From: Spirosoma aureum
GTDB lineage: Bacteria; Bacteroidota; Bacteroidia; Cytophagales; Spirosomataceae
Assembly (NCBI RefSeq): GCF_011604685.1
Contig: NZ_CP050063.1
Coordinates: 8,834,243 to 8,898,242 of the forward strand
Length of the DNA: 64,000 nucleotides
Direction: 5' to 3'
A program made the translations under genes and the position numbers. Shown piece by piece: positions 52,856-62,531 of this stretch (position 1 is the stretch's first letter; every line of letters starts with the position of its first letter). The notes below the pieces were generated by a model. The model searched no databases. It was given only the letters and a program-made list of their open reading frames with translations, and was not told where the DNA came from.

Positions 52856-53446
52856 TCAATGAAAATAGACTAAAAAGAAAAACAAATACAACCACAAAAC
52901 GTCTAAAAAATGCCAGTAAGTAGCGGCAATTTCCAGTTGATTTAAGCTTTTTGCGTGAATCCGAAGTCTGAAAGCTGCTACCAGCGAAAAAATTAATACG
53001 ATCAGACCCGAAATCAGGTGGAATGCGTGCAATCCCGTAAATATATACATGAAAGAGCCAGCCGGGTTACCAACAAAAAATACATTTTGATTGACTAACT
53101 CAACCCATCCCTGAAACTGCATGTACAGAAAAGCAACTCCAAGTGCAAAAGTAATAGTTATCGCTGTCTTCAGACTCCCGAAGTTATCTTTTTTTGCAGC
53201 CAGATAAGCCCAATGCATGGTCAGGCTGCTTATAACTAAAACAATTGAACTATATGAGAAAACAGATGGTATCGTGTATTCCATCCAGTTCCCTTCAGCA
53301 CGACGAACCAGATAGGCACTGGTCATGGCCGCAAAAAGCATGATAATACTTACTATGAACAACCAGAGAATAAACTTTCTGGGGTTCATTGAGAGCGTTT
53401 CTTCTGGCTCTTCAATAATAGCAATGTTATTCGCTAGATCACTCAT
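52856..53446 (-). CDS. coxC: cytochrome c oxidase subunit III (second copy)
   Basis: A 196-residue, five-helix subunit III. TGLHAFHLISGLIVLIFSLVAAF and EIAATYWHFLDVLWLYLFFFLVYFH (in part) are typical. Two subunit III genes in a row are common in Bacteroidota. Both keep the YWHF motif and may form distinct parts of one enzyme or serve as alternatives. Confidence 0.92.
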   Translation of the reverse strand: MSDLANNIAIIEEPEETLSMNPRKFILWLFIVSIIMLFAAMTSAYLVRRAEGNWMEYTIPSVFSYSSIVLVISSLTMHWAYLAAKKDNFGSLKTAITITFALGVAFLYMQFQGWVELVNQNVFFVGNPAGSFMYIFTGLHAFHLISGLIVLIFSLVAAFRLRIHAKSLNQLEIAATYWHFLDVLWLYLFFFLVYFH

Positions 53447-53452
53447 GATTCC

Positions 53453-54331
53453 TTAAACTTTGTCTAACAGGTAAACAATCTGCACAACAGGCAGATACAG
53501 CAGCGAGCCAAACATCATCTGTAAAGCAGCTTTATCTGTACAGGTCCTCATTAAGTGAAACGTCTGCGCCAGAAACAAGATTCCGCCAATCATCGCGACC
53601 AGAGCTGAATTAATACCTGTCATTCCAAGCAAATAGGGCAACCAGCCTACTGGGACCAGAAACAGGGTATAAATCATGATCCGAAAGGCGGTATCAGCAT
53701 TTTTACCACTACCTGGCATCATTTGAATTCCAGCTTTTTTGTATTCATCAAATGCCAGCCAGCCAATTGCCCAGAAATGCGGGAATTGCCAGAAAAACTG
53801 AATGGCAAACAGAATACCAGGAGCCCAACCGAAGTGGTTTGTTGCGGCTACCCACCCAATCATTGGCGGGAAAGCACCTGGTAAAGCCCCGACAAATACG
53901 GCAATCTGACCCTTACGCTTTAGTGGTGTATATACGAACCCGTATAGCAATAATGATAGCACCGCCAGAGCTGCTGCCCGAATGTTAAAGACCTCAACAA
54001 ACAAATAACAGGCAATGCTAAATAATAGGAATGCAAAAACTGCGGCTTCATTTACTGACAATCGTCCCGTCGGTAATGGTCGAACTGCCGTTCGCTTCAT
54101 TAGTTTATCAGAATCTTTTTCAATAATCTGATTAATGATATTAGCGGCTCCGGTAATTGCAATAGAAGCGATGACCAGAATGGCAATTTTCCACCAGTTT
54201 ACCTGATCAGCCGCCAGACAATAACCAAACACACCGGAAAAGACAACTGCCAGTGTGAGTTTTAATTTGATTAATTCAATGTATGCTTTAGCCTTTGCGT
54301 TAATCCCGCTCAGCGCAATCGTTTTTTCCAT
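53453..54331 (-). CDS. ctaB: protoheme IX farnesyltransferase (heme O synthase)
   Basis: A 292-residue UbiA-family membrane enzyme that adds a farnesyl tail to heme B. The prenyl-diphosphate site is AANIINQIIEKDSDKLMKRT with the Asp-rich motif, and the second loop reads AIGWLAFDEYKKAGIQMMP. Nine helices are predicted. It lies two bases from ctaA, the next enzyme of the pathway. Confidence 0.95.
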   Translation of the reverse strand: MEKTIALSGINAKAKAYIELIKLKLTLAVVFSGVFGYCLAADQVNWWKIAILVIASIAITGAANIINQIIEKDSDKLMKRTAVRPLPTGRLSVNEAAVFAFLLFSIACYLFVEVFNIRAAALAVLSLLLYGFVYTPLKRKGQIAVFVGALPGAFPPMIGWVAATNHFGWAPGILFAIQFFWQFPHFWAIGWLAFDEYKKAGIQMMPGSGKNADTAFRIMIYTLFLVPVGWLPYLLGMTGINSALVAMIGGILFLAQTFHLMRTCTDKAALQMMFGSLLYLPVVQIVYLLDKV

Positions 54332-54332
54332 A

Positions 54333-55340
54333 CTACACGTTCAATACATGCGACAGGTCAATGTCCCTTTTCGTAGAAATAAGACTCGGTGTCAACACTA
54401 ACCACGCAACGAATTGCAATCCTACAATTACTATAGCCAATACTAAGTGAATAGGCTGGGCCGCAGCTGGTACCTCCAGATAGGCCATTATTACTCCTGT
54501 TGCAATTTCAACCAGAACCAGTATTACCAAACTGGTTGCGATACCTGATAGCCACTCATTCTTACTAAAACGACGAAGCTGATAAATAACTCCAATATGC
54601 AGGGCCAACACTACGAGTGAAAACGAACGGTGAATATAGAACGCCCAATCCAGGCTACCAATCCAATTCGACCGTTGATCGTAGCCTAATCGCTTTACTG
54701 CTTCGTCGAGCGTTTCCCGAACTATTGTACCCAGTAAAACTTGCCCTAACGTCAATAGCATTGTCACTAATAAAAGTGATCCGAGCGCTTGGGTCTCATT
54801 TTTTATCGGATGAGGTGGGCTTGAGCGAATAAAGACGAACAGGAGTGAGAAAACTACTAAAATGGCCAGGAATAGATGAAGTGAAATCATGTATTGCGCC
54901 AATTCCGTAGCTACTACACGTGAACCAAGCCATCCATTCGCGCCTATCAAAAGAAACGCAACAACGCTACCAATAAAAACAGCTTTATCTCTTCGTAAAT
55001 AAGGAACTGAAGCGATCAGCGTAGCAAATACGAAAAAACCAGACAAGACGCCCAGTAATCGATTAGCATATTCAATCCAGGTCTTAACGGCGTTAAACTC
55101 AACTTCACCTTTCAGTTTCGCGCCGTAAATCTCCTGATAATTTGGTGGCAATTGAGATAATTCTGTTGGCGGAACCCAACGGCCAAAGCATTTTGGCCAG
55201 TCAGGACAGCCCATTCCGGAGCCTGTACCTCTAACAATACCTCCCGCCAGAATGAGCAGATAGATAATCAGTATAGTTAGAAGCGCTAGACTCCGGAATC
55301 GTTGCCCGTTTTTATTAATGAGGTTGCTTGAACTGGTCAT
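54333..55340 (-). CDS. ctaA: heme A synthase
   Basis: A 335-residue COX15/CtaA-type protein with eight helices that oxidises heme O to heme A. It carries GGIVRGTGSGMGCPDWPKCFG with the conserved Cys pair, His ligands in ISLHLFLAILVV, FYIHRSFSLVVLALHIG and PIHLVLAIVIVG. The ATG overlaps the end of the subunit I gene by 26 bases. Confidence 0.93.
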   Translation of the reverse strand: MTSSSNLINKNGQRFRSLALLTILIIYLLILAGGIVRGTGSGMGCPDWPKCFGRWVPPTELSQLPPNYQEIYGAKLKGEVEFNAVKTWIEYANRLLGVLSGFFVFATLIASVPYLRRDKAVFIGSVVAFLLIGANGWLGSRVVATELAQYMISLHLFLAILVVFSLLFVFIRSSPPHPIKNETQALGSLLLVTMLLTLGQVLLGTIVRETLDEAVKRLGYDQRSNWIGSLDWAFYIHRSFSLVVLALHIGVIYQLRRFSKNEWLSGIATSLVILVLVEIATGVIMAYLEVPAAAQPIHLVLAIVIVGLQFVAWLVLTPSLISTKRDIDLSHVLNV

Positions 55341-57198
55341 TCAGGTTCTGTGCCTCAATCTCTTTCTCCAACGAAATCAACTCATTCTCATGCGGAAGGT
55401 TCGACTCAGGAGTTTGTGAGTATGGTACGTTTTGGGGGATGAAATCATCCTTTGCCCCTGGCTTGCTATAATCGTATGGCCAGCGATAAACGGCAGGAAT
55501 TTCGCCCGGCCAGTTTCCATGACCTGGGTTAATTGGTGCTGTCCACTCCAGCGTATTCGATTTCCACGGATTTTGCGGAGCTTTCCTCCCTTTGATCAGA
55601 CTGTGAACAAAGTTGTAGATGAAGATCCATTGAGCCGCGAAGGTGAAGATAGCCGCAAGACTAATGAAGCTATTCATGTCAGCGAAGATGTTTTTCGTGA
55701 AATCATAGCTCGTAAAGGCATAATATCGACGCGGGAAACCGGCGATACCGATATAGTGCATCGGAAAGAACACCAGGTAGATGCCGATAAATGTCAACCA
55801 GAAGTGAATGTAGCCAAGCTTTTCATTCATCATCCGACCAAACATTTTAGGGAACCAGTGATATACCCCGGCTAACAGACCAAATGCAGAAGCAGCACCC
55901 ATCACAAGGTGGAAGTGAGCTACGACAAAATATGTATCGTGCAACTGGATATCCAATGCTGAGTTACCCAGAATAAGTCCGGTTAAGCCACCTGAAATAA
56001 AGAACGATACCAGACCGATTGAGAATAACATTGCCGGAGTGAACCGGATATTACCACGCCAAAGGGTTGTAATGTAGTTAAACGCTTTTACAGCCGATGG
56101 TACAGCAATGATCAGCGTTAAGAACATGAAGATCGAACCGAGGAAAGGGTTCATACCCGTCACGAACATATGGTGCGCCCACACGATAAAGGCCAGGAAG
56201 GCTATACCCATCATAGACGCGATCATAGCGCGATATCCGAAGATCGGTTTACGTGAATTTGTAGCAATGATCTCCGAAGTCATACCAAGCGCAGGGAGCA
56301 GTACGATATATACTTCAGGGTGACCCAGGAACCAGAACAGGTGCTGGAACAGAATTGGGCTACCACCTACGTTTGGCAATGCTTCTCCCTTTATATAAAT
56401 CTCGGATAAATAGAAGCTTGTACCAAAACTACGGTCGAAGATTAGCAATAGCGCGGCTGACAAAAGAACCGGGAAAGAAATCAGACCAAGAACCGCCGTC
56501 AGGAAGAATGCCCAGATGGTCAGCGGTAATTTGCTGAATGACATTCCACGTGTGCGTAGGTTGATAACTGTCGTAATGTAGTTAATACCACCCAATAGCT
56601 GCGACACAATGAATAGCGCCATACTGACCAGCCACAATGTCATCCCTAATTCTGAACCTTTATGTGCCTGTGGTAATGCACTCAATGGTGGATATACAAC
56701 CCAACCACCCGCAGCCGGACCTGTTTCAATAAACAGTGACGACAGCATCAGTACACTTGCCAGGAAGAAGAACCAATAGGAGAGCATATTTAGGAAGCCA
56801 GACGCCATGTCACGGGCACCGACCTGCAACGGAATCAGGAAGTTTGAGAATGTACCGCTCAAACCGGCCGTTAGCACGAAGAATACCATGATCGTTCCGT
56901 GCATGGTTACCAGTGCGAGGTAAAAGTCCTGATCTAATTTGCCAGCCTCATTAATCCAGCCACCGAGAATTGGTCGTAAGAATTCCAGCTTCATAGCGGG
57001 GAAACCCAGCTGAAGTCGGAACATTACAGACAAGCTGATCCCAATAATGGACCAGAAGATACCTGAGATCAAATATTGCTTGGCAATTGTCTTATGATCT
57101 TCAGAAAAAATGTATTTGCGCCAAAAACTTTGCGGCTCATGGTGATCATGCTCTTCTACATGAGCCACAGTTGCCGAATTAGCTGATACAGTCGCCAT
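55315..57198 (-). CDS. coxA: cytochrome c oxidase subunit I
   Basis: A 627-residue catalytic subunit (heme A, heme a3, CuB) with 12 or more helices. Motifs include TMHGTIMVFFV, WFLGHPEVYIVLLPALG (CuB His and cross-linked Tyr), the paired His of AHHMFVTGMN and HDTYFVVAHFHLVMG (heme a3/heme a ligands). The HPEVY and K-channel region is of the A-type family. N-terminal and C-terminal tails are His/Glu-rich. Confidence 0.97.
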   Translation of the reverse strand: MATVSANSATVAHVEEHDHHEPQSFWRKYIFSEDHKTIAKQYLISGIFWSIIGISLSVMFRLQLGFPAMKLEFLRPILGGWINEAGKLDQDFYLALVTMHGTIMVFFVLTAGLSGTFSNFLIPLQVGARDMASGFLNMLSYWFFFLASVLMLSSLFIETGPAAGGWVVYPPLSALPQAHKGSELGMTLWLVSMALFIVSQLLGGINYITTVINLRTRGMSFSKLPLTIWAFFLTAVLGLISFPVLLSAALLLIFDRSFGTSFYLSEIYIKGEALPNVGGSPILFQHLFWFLGHPEVYIVLLPALGMTSEIIATNSRKPIFGYRAMIASMMGIAFLAFIVWAHHMFVTGMNPFLGSIFMFLTLIIAVPSAVKAFNYITTLWRGNIRFTPAMLFSIGLVSFFISGGLTGLILGNSALDIQLHDTYFVVAHFHLVMGAASAFGLLAGVYHWFPKMFGRMMNEKLGYIHFWLTFIGIYLVFFPMHYIGIAGFPRRYYAFTSYDFTKNIFADMNSFISLAAIFTFAAQWIFIYNFVHSLIKGRKAPQNPWKSNTLEWTAPINPGHGNWPGEIPAVYRWPYDYSKPGAKDDFIPQNVPYSQTPESNLPHENELISLEKEIEAQNLNDQFKQPH

Positions 57199-57226
57199 AG
57201 TATTTGGTTACTTGTGAGTTTAAAGA

Positions 57227-58348
57227 TTAACGGATCGTAGCACGGGCTACCGATACCCCACCACCTTGCTTAATTGATGCTGTTACACTGTCGGCCGGAG
57301 CAGCAGCTGCATCGGCAGGCAAATACTTGGCGGCTTTTGCTTTCAGATTAGCCGGAATACGAACTGCCAGTTCAGGAGTCGATGAAAGTAGTGGCTTTTG
57401 CTGTTTGCACCAGGCTTGCCAGGAGGCTTCATCTTCTACAATTAAACGTATACGCATAGAGAAGTGGCCCTGACCACAAACTTCCGTACAGGCAATCTCA
57501 TACCCGAAATTCTGATCGCCGGTAATGTTACGCATTTCATCCGTCGTCTTATCCGCTACAAACCAGAACCGAGTTGGCATACCTGGTACGGCATCCATTT
57601 TCACGCGTAAATGCGGGATAAAGACACTGTGCAATACATCGCGGGCCCTGATTTTTAACAATACAGGTTTTCCAACGGGGATGTGAAGCTCTGATGTAGA
57701 AACAAAATCATCGAACGACGCTTCATCCGTATAATCAATTCCAGTCTCATTGTTGTTGTCAATGAGCTTATAATTGTAAGAGCCGAGTTTGTTATTATCA
57801 ACACCTGGGTAGCGAACAATCCAGTTGAATTGTTTTCCTACAATCTCAAATACCTGCGCATCAGTAGGTGCCTCTGCCATAATATCACGCCATGCCCGCC
57901 AGCCGGTGAATACCATGACTGCCATTACAATAGCGGGAATAACCGTCCAGATTAACTCAAGCTTATGGTTTTCTGGATAATAAGCAGCTTTACGTCCTTC
58001 TTTATGCTGATAGAGCCATGAGAAGATAAATAAAAGCGCATTCGTAACAACGAAGGCTACAGTAATGATAGCCATCGAAAGCCAGAACAGGAAATCTGTC
58101 CGTCGTCCATGAGGAGATGAAGCTTCTGGCAGGAAATACTGGCGTGCGTATAAAAATGACCACACGGCTCCGATTAATCCAACCACAAAAAAGATCATGA
58201 ACATAGCTCCATTGATCTTGTTGCTTAATCCAATCCGACCTTCTTCGGCTGGCCCCGATGCATTCTTCACGACGGTGGCTATCCGGGAAACTACCAAAGC
58301 AGCCAATCCCAGAAAGATTACCGATAATAAAGCGACTATATAAACCAT
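57227..58348 (-). CDS. coxB: cytochrome c oxidase subunit II
   Basis: A 373-residue subunit with three membrane helices (an extra N-terminal one, about 1-20, then about 48-68 and 88-112) and a periplasmic cupredoxin domain. CuA ligands are in RDVLHSVFIPHLRVKMD and ACTEVCGQGHFSMRI. No C-terminal heme c domain is fused, so a separate cytochrome c or the ACIII heme subunits must deliver electrons. The C-terminal tail is Ala/Lys-rich. Confidence 0.95.
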   Translation of the reverse strand: MVYIVALLSVIFLGLAALVVSRIATVVKNASGPAEEGRIGLSNKINGAMFMIFFVVGLIGAVWSFLYARQYFLPEASSPHGRRTDFLFWLSMAIITVAFVVTNALLFIFSWLYQHKEGRKAAYYPENHKLELIWTVIPAIVMAVMVFTGWRAWRDIMAEAPTDAQVFEIVGKQFNWIVRYPGVDNNKLGSYNYKLIDNNNETGIDYTDEASFDDFVSTSELHIPVGKPVLLKIRARDVLHSVFIPHLRVKMDAVPGMPTRFWFVADKTTDEMRNITGDQNFGYEIACTEVCGQGHFSMRIRLIVEDEASWQAWCKQQKPLLSSTPELAVRIPANLKAKAAKYLPADAAAAPADSVTASIKQGGGVSVARATIR

Positions 58349-58367
58349 TTTGTGAGCGGGTTATTGA

Positions 58368-59677
58368 TTAAATGTCGTGGTGTAAGGATTCCTCCAGCAT
58401 TGGGTGATTCTTTGGAATCAAATTGGCTTTCGACAGTTGCGATGAAAGTGTCCACATGAAACCACAGGCAAAAATCAGAATCATACCGAATTCAATCGGT
58501 CCAAAACCACCGTGTTCCCCTACCGTTCCCGGCATGATGTTGGTGTAGAAATCAAAATAGTGACCTATAATGATTCCCCATGCAGCCAATTTCAGGAAAA
58601 TATACGTACGTTTTGCATCCCGTGTCATCAAAACCAGGAATGGAAAAACAAAGTTTAAGAAAATGTTTATGAAAAACGGGGCTTTGTAAATACCGCCGAA
58701 ACCGCTGAAACGCTCCCGATAATAAATGGTTTCTTCGGGAAGGTTGGCGTAATAGATCAGCATAAACTGGGCAAACCATACATAAGTCCAGAAAATACTG
58801 AAGGCAAACATAAACTTACCTAAATCGTGTAGATGGCTCTCGTTAACGATCTTCAGATAACCTTGTTCTTTTAACGTTACAACGGTCAGTGTAATGATAG
58901 CCAATCCTGTAACGTGCCAGCTTGCCAGTGTATACCAGCCAAACATGGTGCTGAACCAGTGCGTATCGATAGACATCACAAAATCCCATGCCGATGTCGA
59001 TGATGTTACACCAAATACAAGCAGAAAGGCAGTGCCCCATTTAATACTTTTCTCGTAGTATTCCGTACCACCTTCCAGATCTTCCTGCAATGAGAAGTTC
59101 CGTATTTTCAGCCATAGGAAATACCAAAGTCCAAAATAGGCAATAATACGGCCCAGGTAGAATGGCGTATTCAAAAACCCTGACTTGCCATTAATGATCG
59201 GATCAAACTCAGGGCTGCTCTTGTCAAAAAGCGCTGGATTAGTCCAGTGGAATAAATCATGACCAGCCAGAAAAAACACAGCTAGAATGGCAATTCCTGC
59301 AAATGGTAAAAAAGCGGGCATTGCTTCAGGAATACGCTTAAAAGCGGATGACCAGCCTGCCTGAGCCAGATAGTTATAGGAAATGAAAAACAGGCCAATA
59401 ACGGATGCTCCAGCGAAATAGACCGCATTCAGCCAGACATTGGCCCACAAGCGATTCGTCCACTTATAAGCGTGGTGCCCTGCTTCATGGCCCTCATGCG
59501 CACCAGCACATGAACAACTTCGTGAGTCTCATGAGAACCAGCACCCGATGCCAATAAGTACGCGCCGATTGCCACCAGCGCCACTCCGGCTCCGATGCCG
59601 ATCAGTAGTCGACGCTTGGATTCCGCAGTAAATTCAAATTCTTCGTCTAACGACGGTATTGCGTGAGCCGATGCCAT
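58368..59677 (-). CDS. actF: alternative complex III subunit ActF (frameshifted)
   Basis: The reading starts at ATG 59677 (ASAHAIPSLDEEFEF, then a membrane helix) and continues to about 59505, where one base is missing. The second frame then reads AHEGHEAGHHAYKWTNRLWANVWLNAVYF (in part) to the stop at 58368. Corrected length is about 436 residues with about ten membrane helices, including FFISYNYLAQAGW, SAWDFVMSIDTHWFSTMFGWY and MLIYYANLPEETIYY. That matches ActF, a quinol-oxidising membrane subunit of ACIII. The continuous homology across the break suggests a sequence error and not a true mutation. Confidence 0.85.
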
Positions 59678-59685
59678 TTTTTAAA

Positions 59686-59750
59686 AGTTTGCAGTTGCCA
59701 ATAGGCGGTAGGTACTTTCTGCTGACTAGCAACTGATTACTGCCTACTAA
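59686..59750. repeat. heptad-periodic inverted element between actE and actF
   Basis: Plus-strand units start at 59686 (AGTTTGC), 59693 (AGTTGCC), 59700 and 59707, and then at 59723, 59730 (CAACTGA), 59737 and 59744 (CTACTAA). CAGTTGC at 59692-59698 pairs with GCAACTG at 59729-59735. Same architecture as in the nuo and exbD gaps. Confidence 0.6.
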
Positions 59751-59754
59751 AAAT

Positions 59755-60380
59755 TTATCCTTGTTGCAATTTGTGTACGTACTGCACAATTTTCCACCGA
59801 TCTTCAGGCGTAATCTGTGATCCGTGTGGCCACATCCGGCCCTTTCCGTGTGTAATCACATGGAAAATATGACCGTCGTTCATGGTTTTATAAGCATCCG
59901 TCGAATAATTCGGAACGCCTTTATACTCTTTACCAACCAGGCCATCGCCTTTACCACCTTCACCGTGACAGTGCGAGCAGTAACGGGTATATAAAACCTT
60001 TCCTTCATCCAGTGTTTTATCAGTCTGAGGAATTGGGTTTGTCAAGGTCCGCTCCGCGATCGAAATGCTATCGGCGGGAATGTTATAAATCATCAAGTCT
60101 GTTGATGCACTGTCGCCACTTCCAAATTTAGTATGGTAGTTCGGGCGAGACACCGTTCCTTAGCAGGCAGACGCATGTTCAGGCCGTTTTCCTTTACGTT
60201 AATCGTATTGGACCGAACCTGACGATACGGTTCATACCCAACAGCATCGTACATGTTTGGGGCGAATTCAAGGCCAGGATTATCATGACCACGTTTACAG
60301 GAAGTTCCTGCAAACAACAGTCCAACGATAGCCAACGCCGTTACGCTTGTATGTTTAGTTATCATTCTCATCCTGACCAT
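59755..60380 (-). CDS. actE: alternative complex III subunit ActE, monoheme cytochrome c lipoprotein (frameshifted)
   Basis: Starting at ATG 60378-60380, a lipoprotein signal ends at AGTSC. EFAPNMYDAVGYEPYRQV follows, a segment conserved in ActE. Near 60150 one G appears to be missing (AAGGAACGG in place of AAGGGAACGG on the coding strand). The second frame continues SRPNYHTKFG to the heme motif YCSHCHGEGGKGDG and MWPHGSQITPEDRW. Corrected length is about 208 residues. The start overlaps the actD stop (TAATG). Confidence 0.83.
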
Positions 60381-60912
60381 TAAAACTGCTTAACGTTAAC
60401 TTCTGCAGCGCCCGACTTTCTCAAAATCTGCTCTATATCACCTTCACCAATCGTGTTTTTGCTCAGATCAATGGCCATTGCAAACTTATTATCGGTAGTT
60501 CTGAGGTCATACATTAAGGGTTTCACTGTTGGGCCAAGACCGTTCGATACCAGAAAAGTACCAACCATGCCAGGGCGCAAAAAAGTACCGTTAATTCAAA
60601 GATAATCGGCACATAAATGATCGGCGAATAGGAATCTTTACCCCCAACAATCATTGGCCAGTCAAAACCTTCCGTATAGAAGGTCAGCAAAAGCGCTGTC
60701 GTCGTGCCCGACAAAGCAAATAGGAAAGCGGCAATTCCTAGCCGGGAGCGTGGGTGTCCAAGTGCAACGTCTAATCCGTGGATCGGAAAAGGCGAATAGA
60801 CTTCATGAATACGTACACCTTCTTTTTTGATATCCTTAACGGCTTTCAGTACCACATCATCATCATCGAAGATGCCTACCAAGAATTTACCGTTACCATT
60901 TACATCTGACAT
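60380..60912 (-). CDS. actD: alternative complex III subunit ActD (DUF3341, frameshifted)
   Basis: From ATG 60912, GKFLVGIFDDDDVVLKAVKDI and YSPFPIHGLDVALGH are conserved ActD segments, followed by two membrane helices. A one-base deletion near 60571 (after the codons for FCALA) moves the frame. The other frame continues MVGTFLVSNGLGPTVKPLMYD to the stop at 60380. Corrected length is about 177 residues. ActD is a small membrane subunit without cofactor. Confidence 0.83.
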
Positions 60913-60926
60913 GATCAGTGATTATT

Positions 60927-60980
60927 GTTTGAGGTTTATAGCTCGACGTTTATAGTTTACGGCTACAAACGTCGAGCCGC
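60927..60980. repeat. heptad-periodic inverted element between actC and actD
   Basis: Units start at 60927 (GTTTGAG), 60934 (GTTTATA), 60941 (GCTCGAC), 60948 (GTTTATA), 60955 and 60962. GCTCGACGTTT at 60941-60951 is the exact inverse complement of AAACGTCGAGC at 60967-60977. The element occupies most of the gap between the actD start and the actC stop. Confidence 0.65.
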
Positions 60981-61005
60981 CCGGCTACCCGGCTCGAACT
61001 AGTTT

Positions 61006-62427
61006 TTATTCTACGCCTTTATTAAACGTTGGATTCGCCACGCGCTCGCCTTTGGCAACTCCCGATACAGACACGGGTAATTTTTCAGAAGACGATTTAA
61101 TGACGGTTTTCACTTCAGCCATGTTCACTACCGGCAAAAACTTGGAGAACAGCAGGAACAGCGTGAAGAATAAACCAAACGAGAAATATAGTCGCTGATG
61201 TCGAATAAAGTTGGGTGGAACATCGCCCAGCTTGATGGCAGGTAATCGCGGTGCAGGGAGGTAACGATAATTACGAAACGCTCAAACCACATACCGATGT
61301 TCACAACTACCGATAACGTAAAGGTCCAGACAATACTCCGACGGATAGCCCGCGACCAGAAAACTGCGGTGTAATTACATTGCAGGTCATCATAGCCCAG
61401 TAAGCCCACCAATATGGTCCGGTGGCACGGTTTATGAAAGCATAGCTTTCAAATTCAACGCCAGAATACCAGGCAATGAAGAACTCAGTCAATACGCCAC
61501 CCCTACAATAGAGCCGGTCAGCGTAATAACTTTATTCATCGACTCAATGTGCTCCAGTGTAATGTAATCTTCCAGTTTGAAAACGACGCGAATGATCAGA
61601 ACCAGGTTTTGCACCATGGCAAACCCCGAGAAGATAGCACCTGCAACGAAATAGGGCGGGAAGATGGTGGTGTGCCAGCCAGGAATAACCGACGTGGCAA
61701 AGTCCATACTTACAATGGTGTGTACTGACAGTACCAATGGAGTAGAAAGACCGGCCAGGATCAAGCTCATGTATTCGTAGCGTGCCATGTTTTAGCTGAA
61801 CCATTCCAACCCAGCGCGAAAGCACCGTAGATATAACGAGATACTTTGCTACGGGCACGGTCGCGGATGGTAGCCAGGTCAGGTACCAGACCCATGTACC
61901 AGAATACCAGCGATACGGTAAATAGGTACTAATGGCAAATACGTCCCAAACCAAGCGGAGACTTAAAGTTTACCCAAAGTGAGCCAAATGTGTTTGGCAG
62001 CGGTAATGCCCAGTAGGCCAGCCAGGGCCGCCCCATGTGCATCAGAATAAACGATGCTGCACAAATAACGGCAAAGATGGTCATAGCTTCGGCAGCCCGG
62101 TTAACAGCTGTCCGCCATTTTGGCGGAACAGCAGCAGAATGGCTGAGATCAGCGTACCAGCGTGACAATACCGACCCACCATACGAAGTTGGTGATGTCC
62201 CACGCCCAACCGACTGTTTTATTCAAGCCCCATACACAAGGCCTTCCCACCAGGTCCAGAACACGCAGGCGGTTCCGTAGAGTAGCACAATCACCGAGAT
62301 GGTAAAGGCAATCGTCCACTCGCGGGTGGGGCTTCCCTCAACCTGTCTGCTGATATCTCTGTCACGTCGGCATAGGTCTTGCCACCGGTGACCAGGGGAG
62401 TTCTTACGGTGATGTTACATGCGACAT
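61006..62427 (-). CDS. actC: alternative complex III subunit ActC (NrfD-like, many frameshifts)
   Basis: Fragments in all three minus frames join into one NrfD-type quinol-binding membrane protein of about 475 residues. In order they read [152 protein letters not shown] and [20 protein letters not shown], ending NPTFNKGVE at 61006. At least ten single-base shifts are needed. The probable start is ATG 62427, itself followed by a shift. Intact conserved motifs argue for sequence errors. Confidence 0.8.
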
Positions 62428-62448
62428 ATACTTACTTTTTTATTTTTC

Positions 62449-62531
62449 GATTTGCGATGTACAACTTACGGTTTGTGGCATCACGATGTTTAAAAACACC
62501 GCAACTAGTGACCATAAGTCATAAGTTTATT
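62449..62531. repeat. heptad-periodic element between actB and actC
   Basis: Plus-strand units start at 62449 (GATTTGC), 62456 (GATGTAC), 62463 and 62470. After a spacer, further units start at 62497 (CACCGCA), 62504, 62511 (ACCATAA), 62518 (GTCATAA) and 62525. The 7-nt period is clear, but the two halves pair less well than in other copies. The right end reaches the actB stop at 62530. Confidence 0.5.

Noticed and set aside
59429..62427. Reading the broken act genes as several separate small genes
   Set aside because: Consecutive fragments in different frames join into full-length ActF, ActE, ActD and ActC with conserved motifs in the right order.
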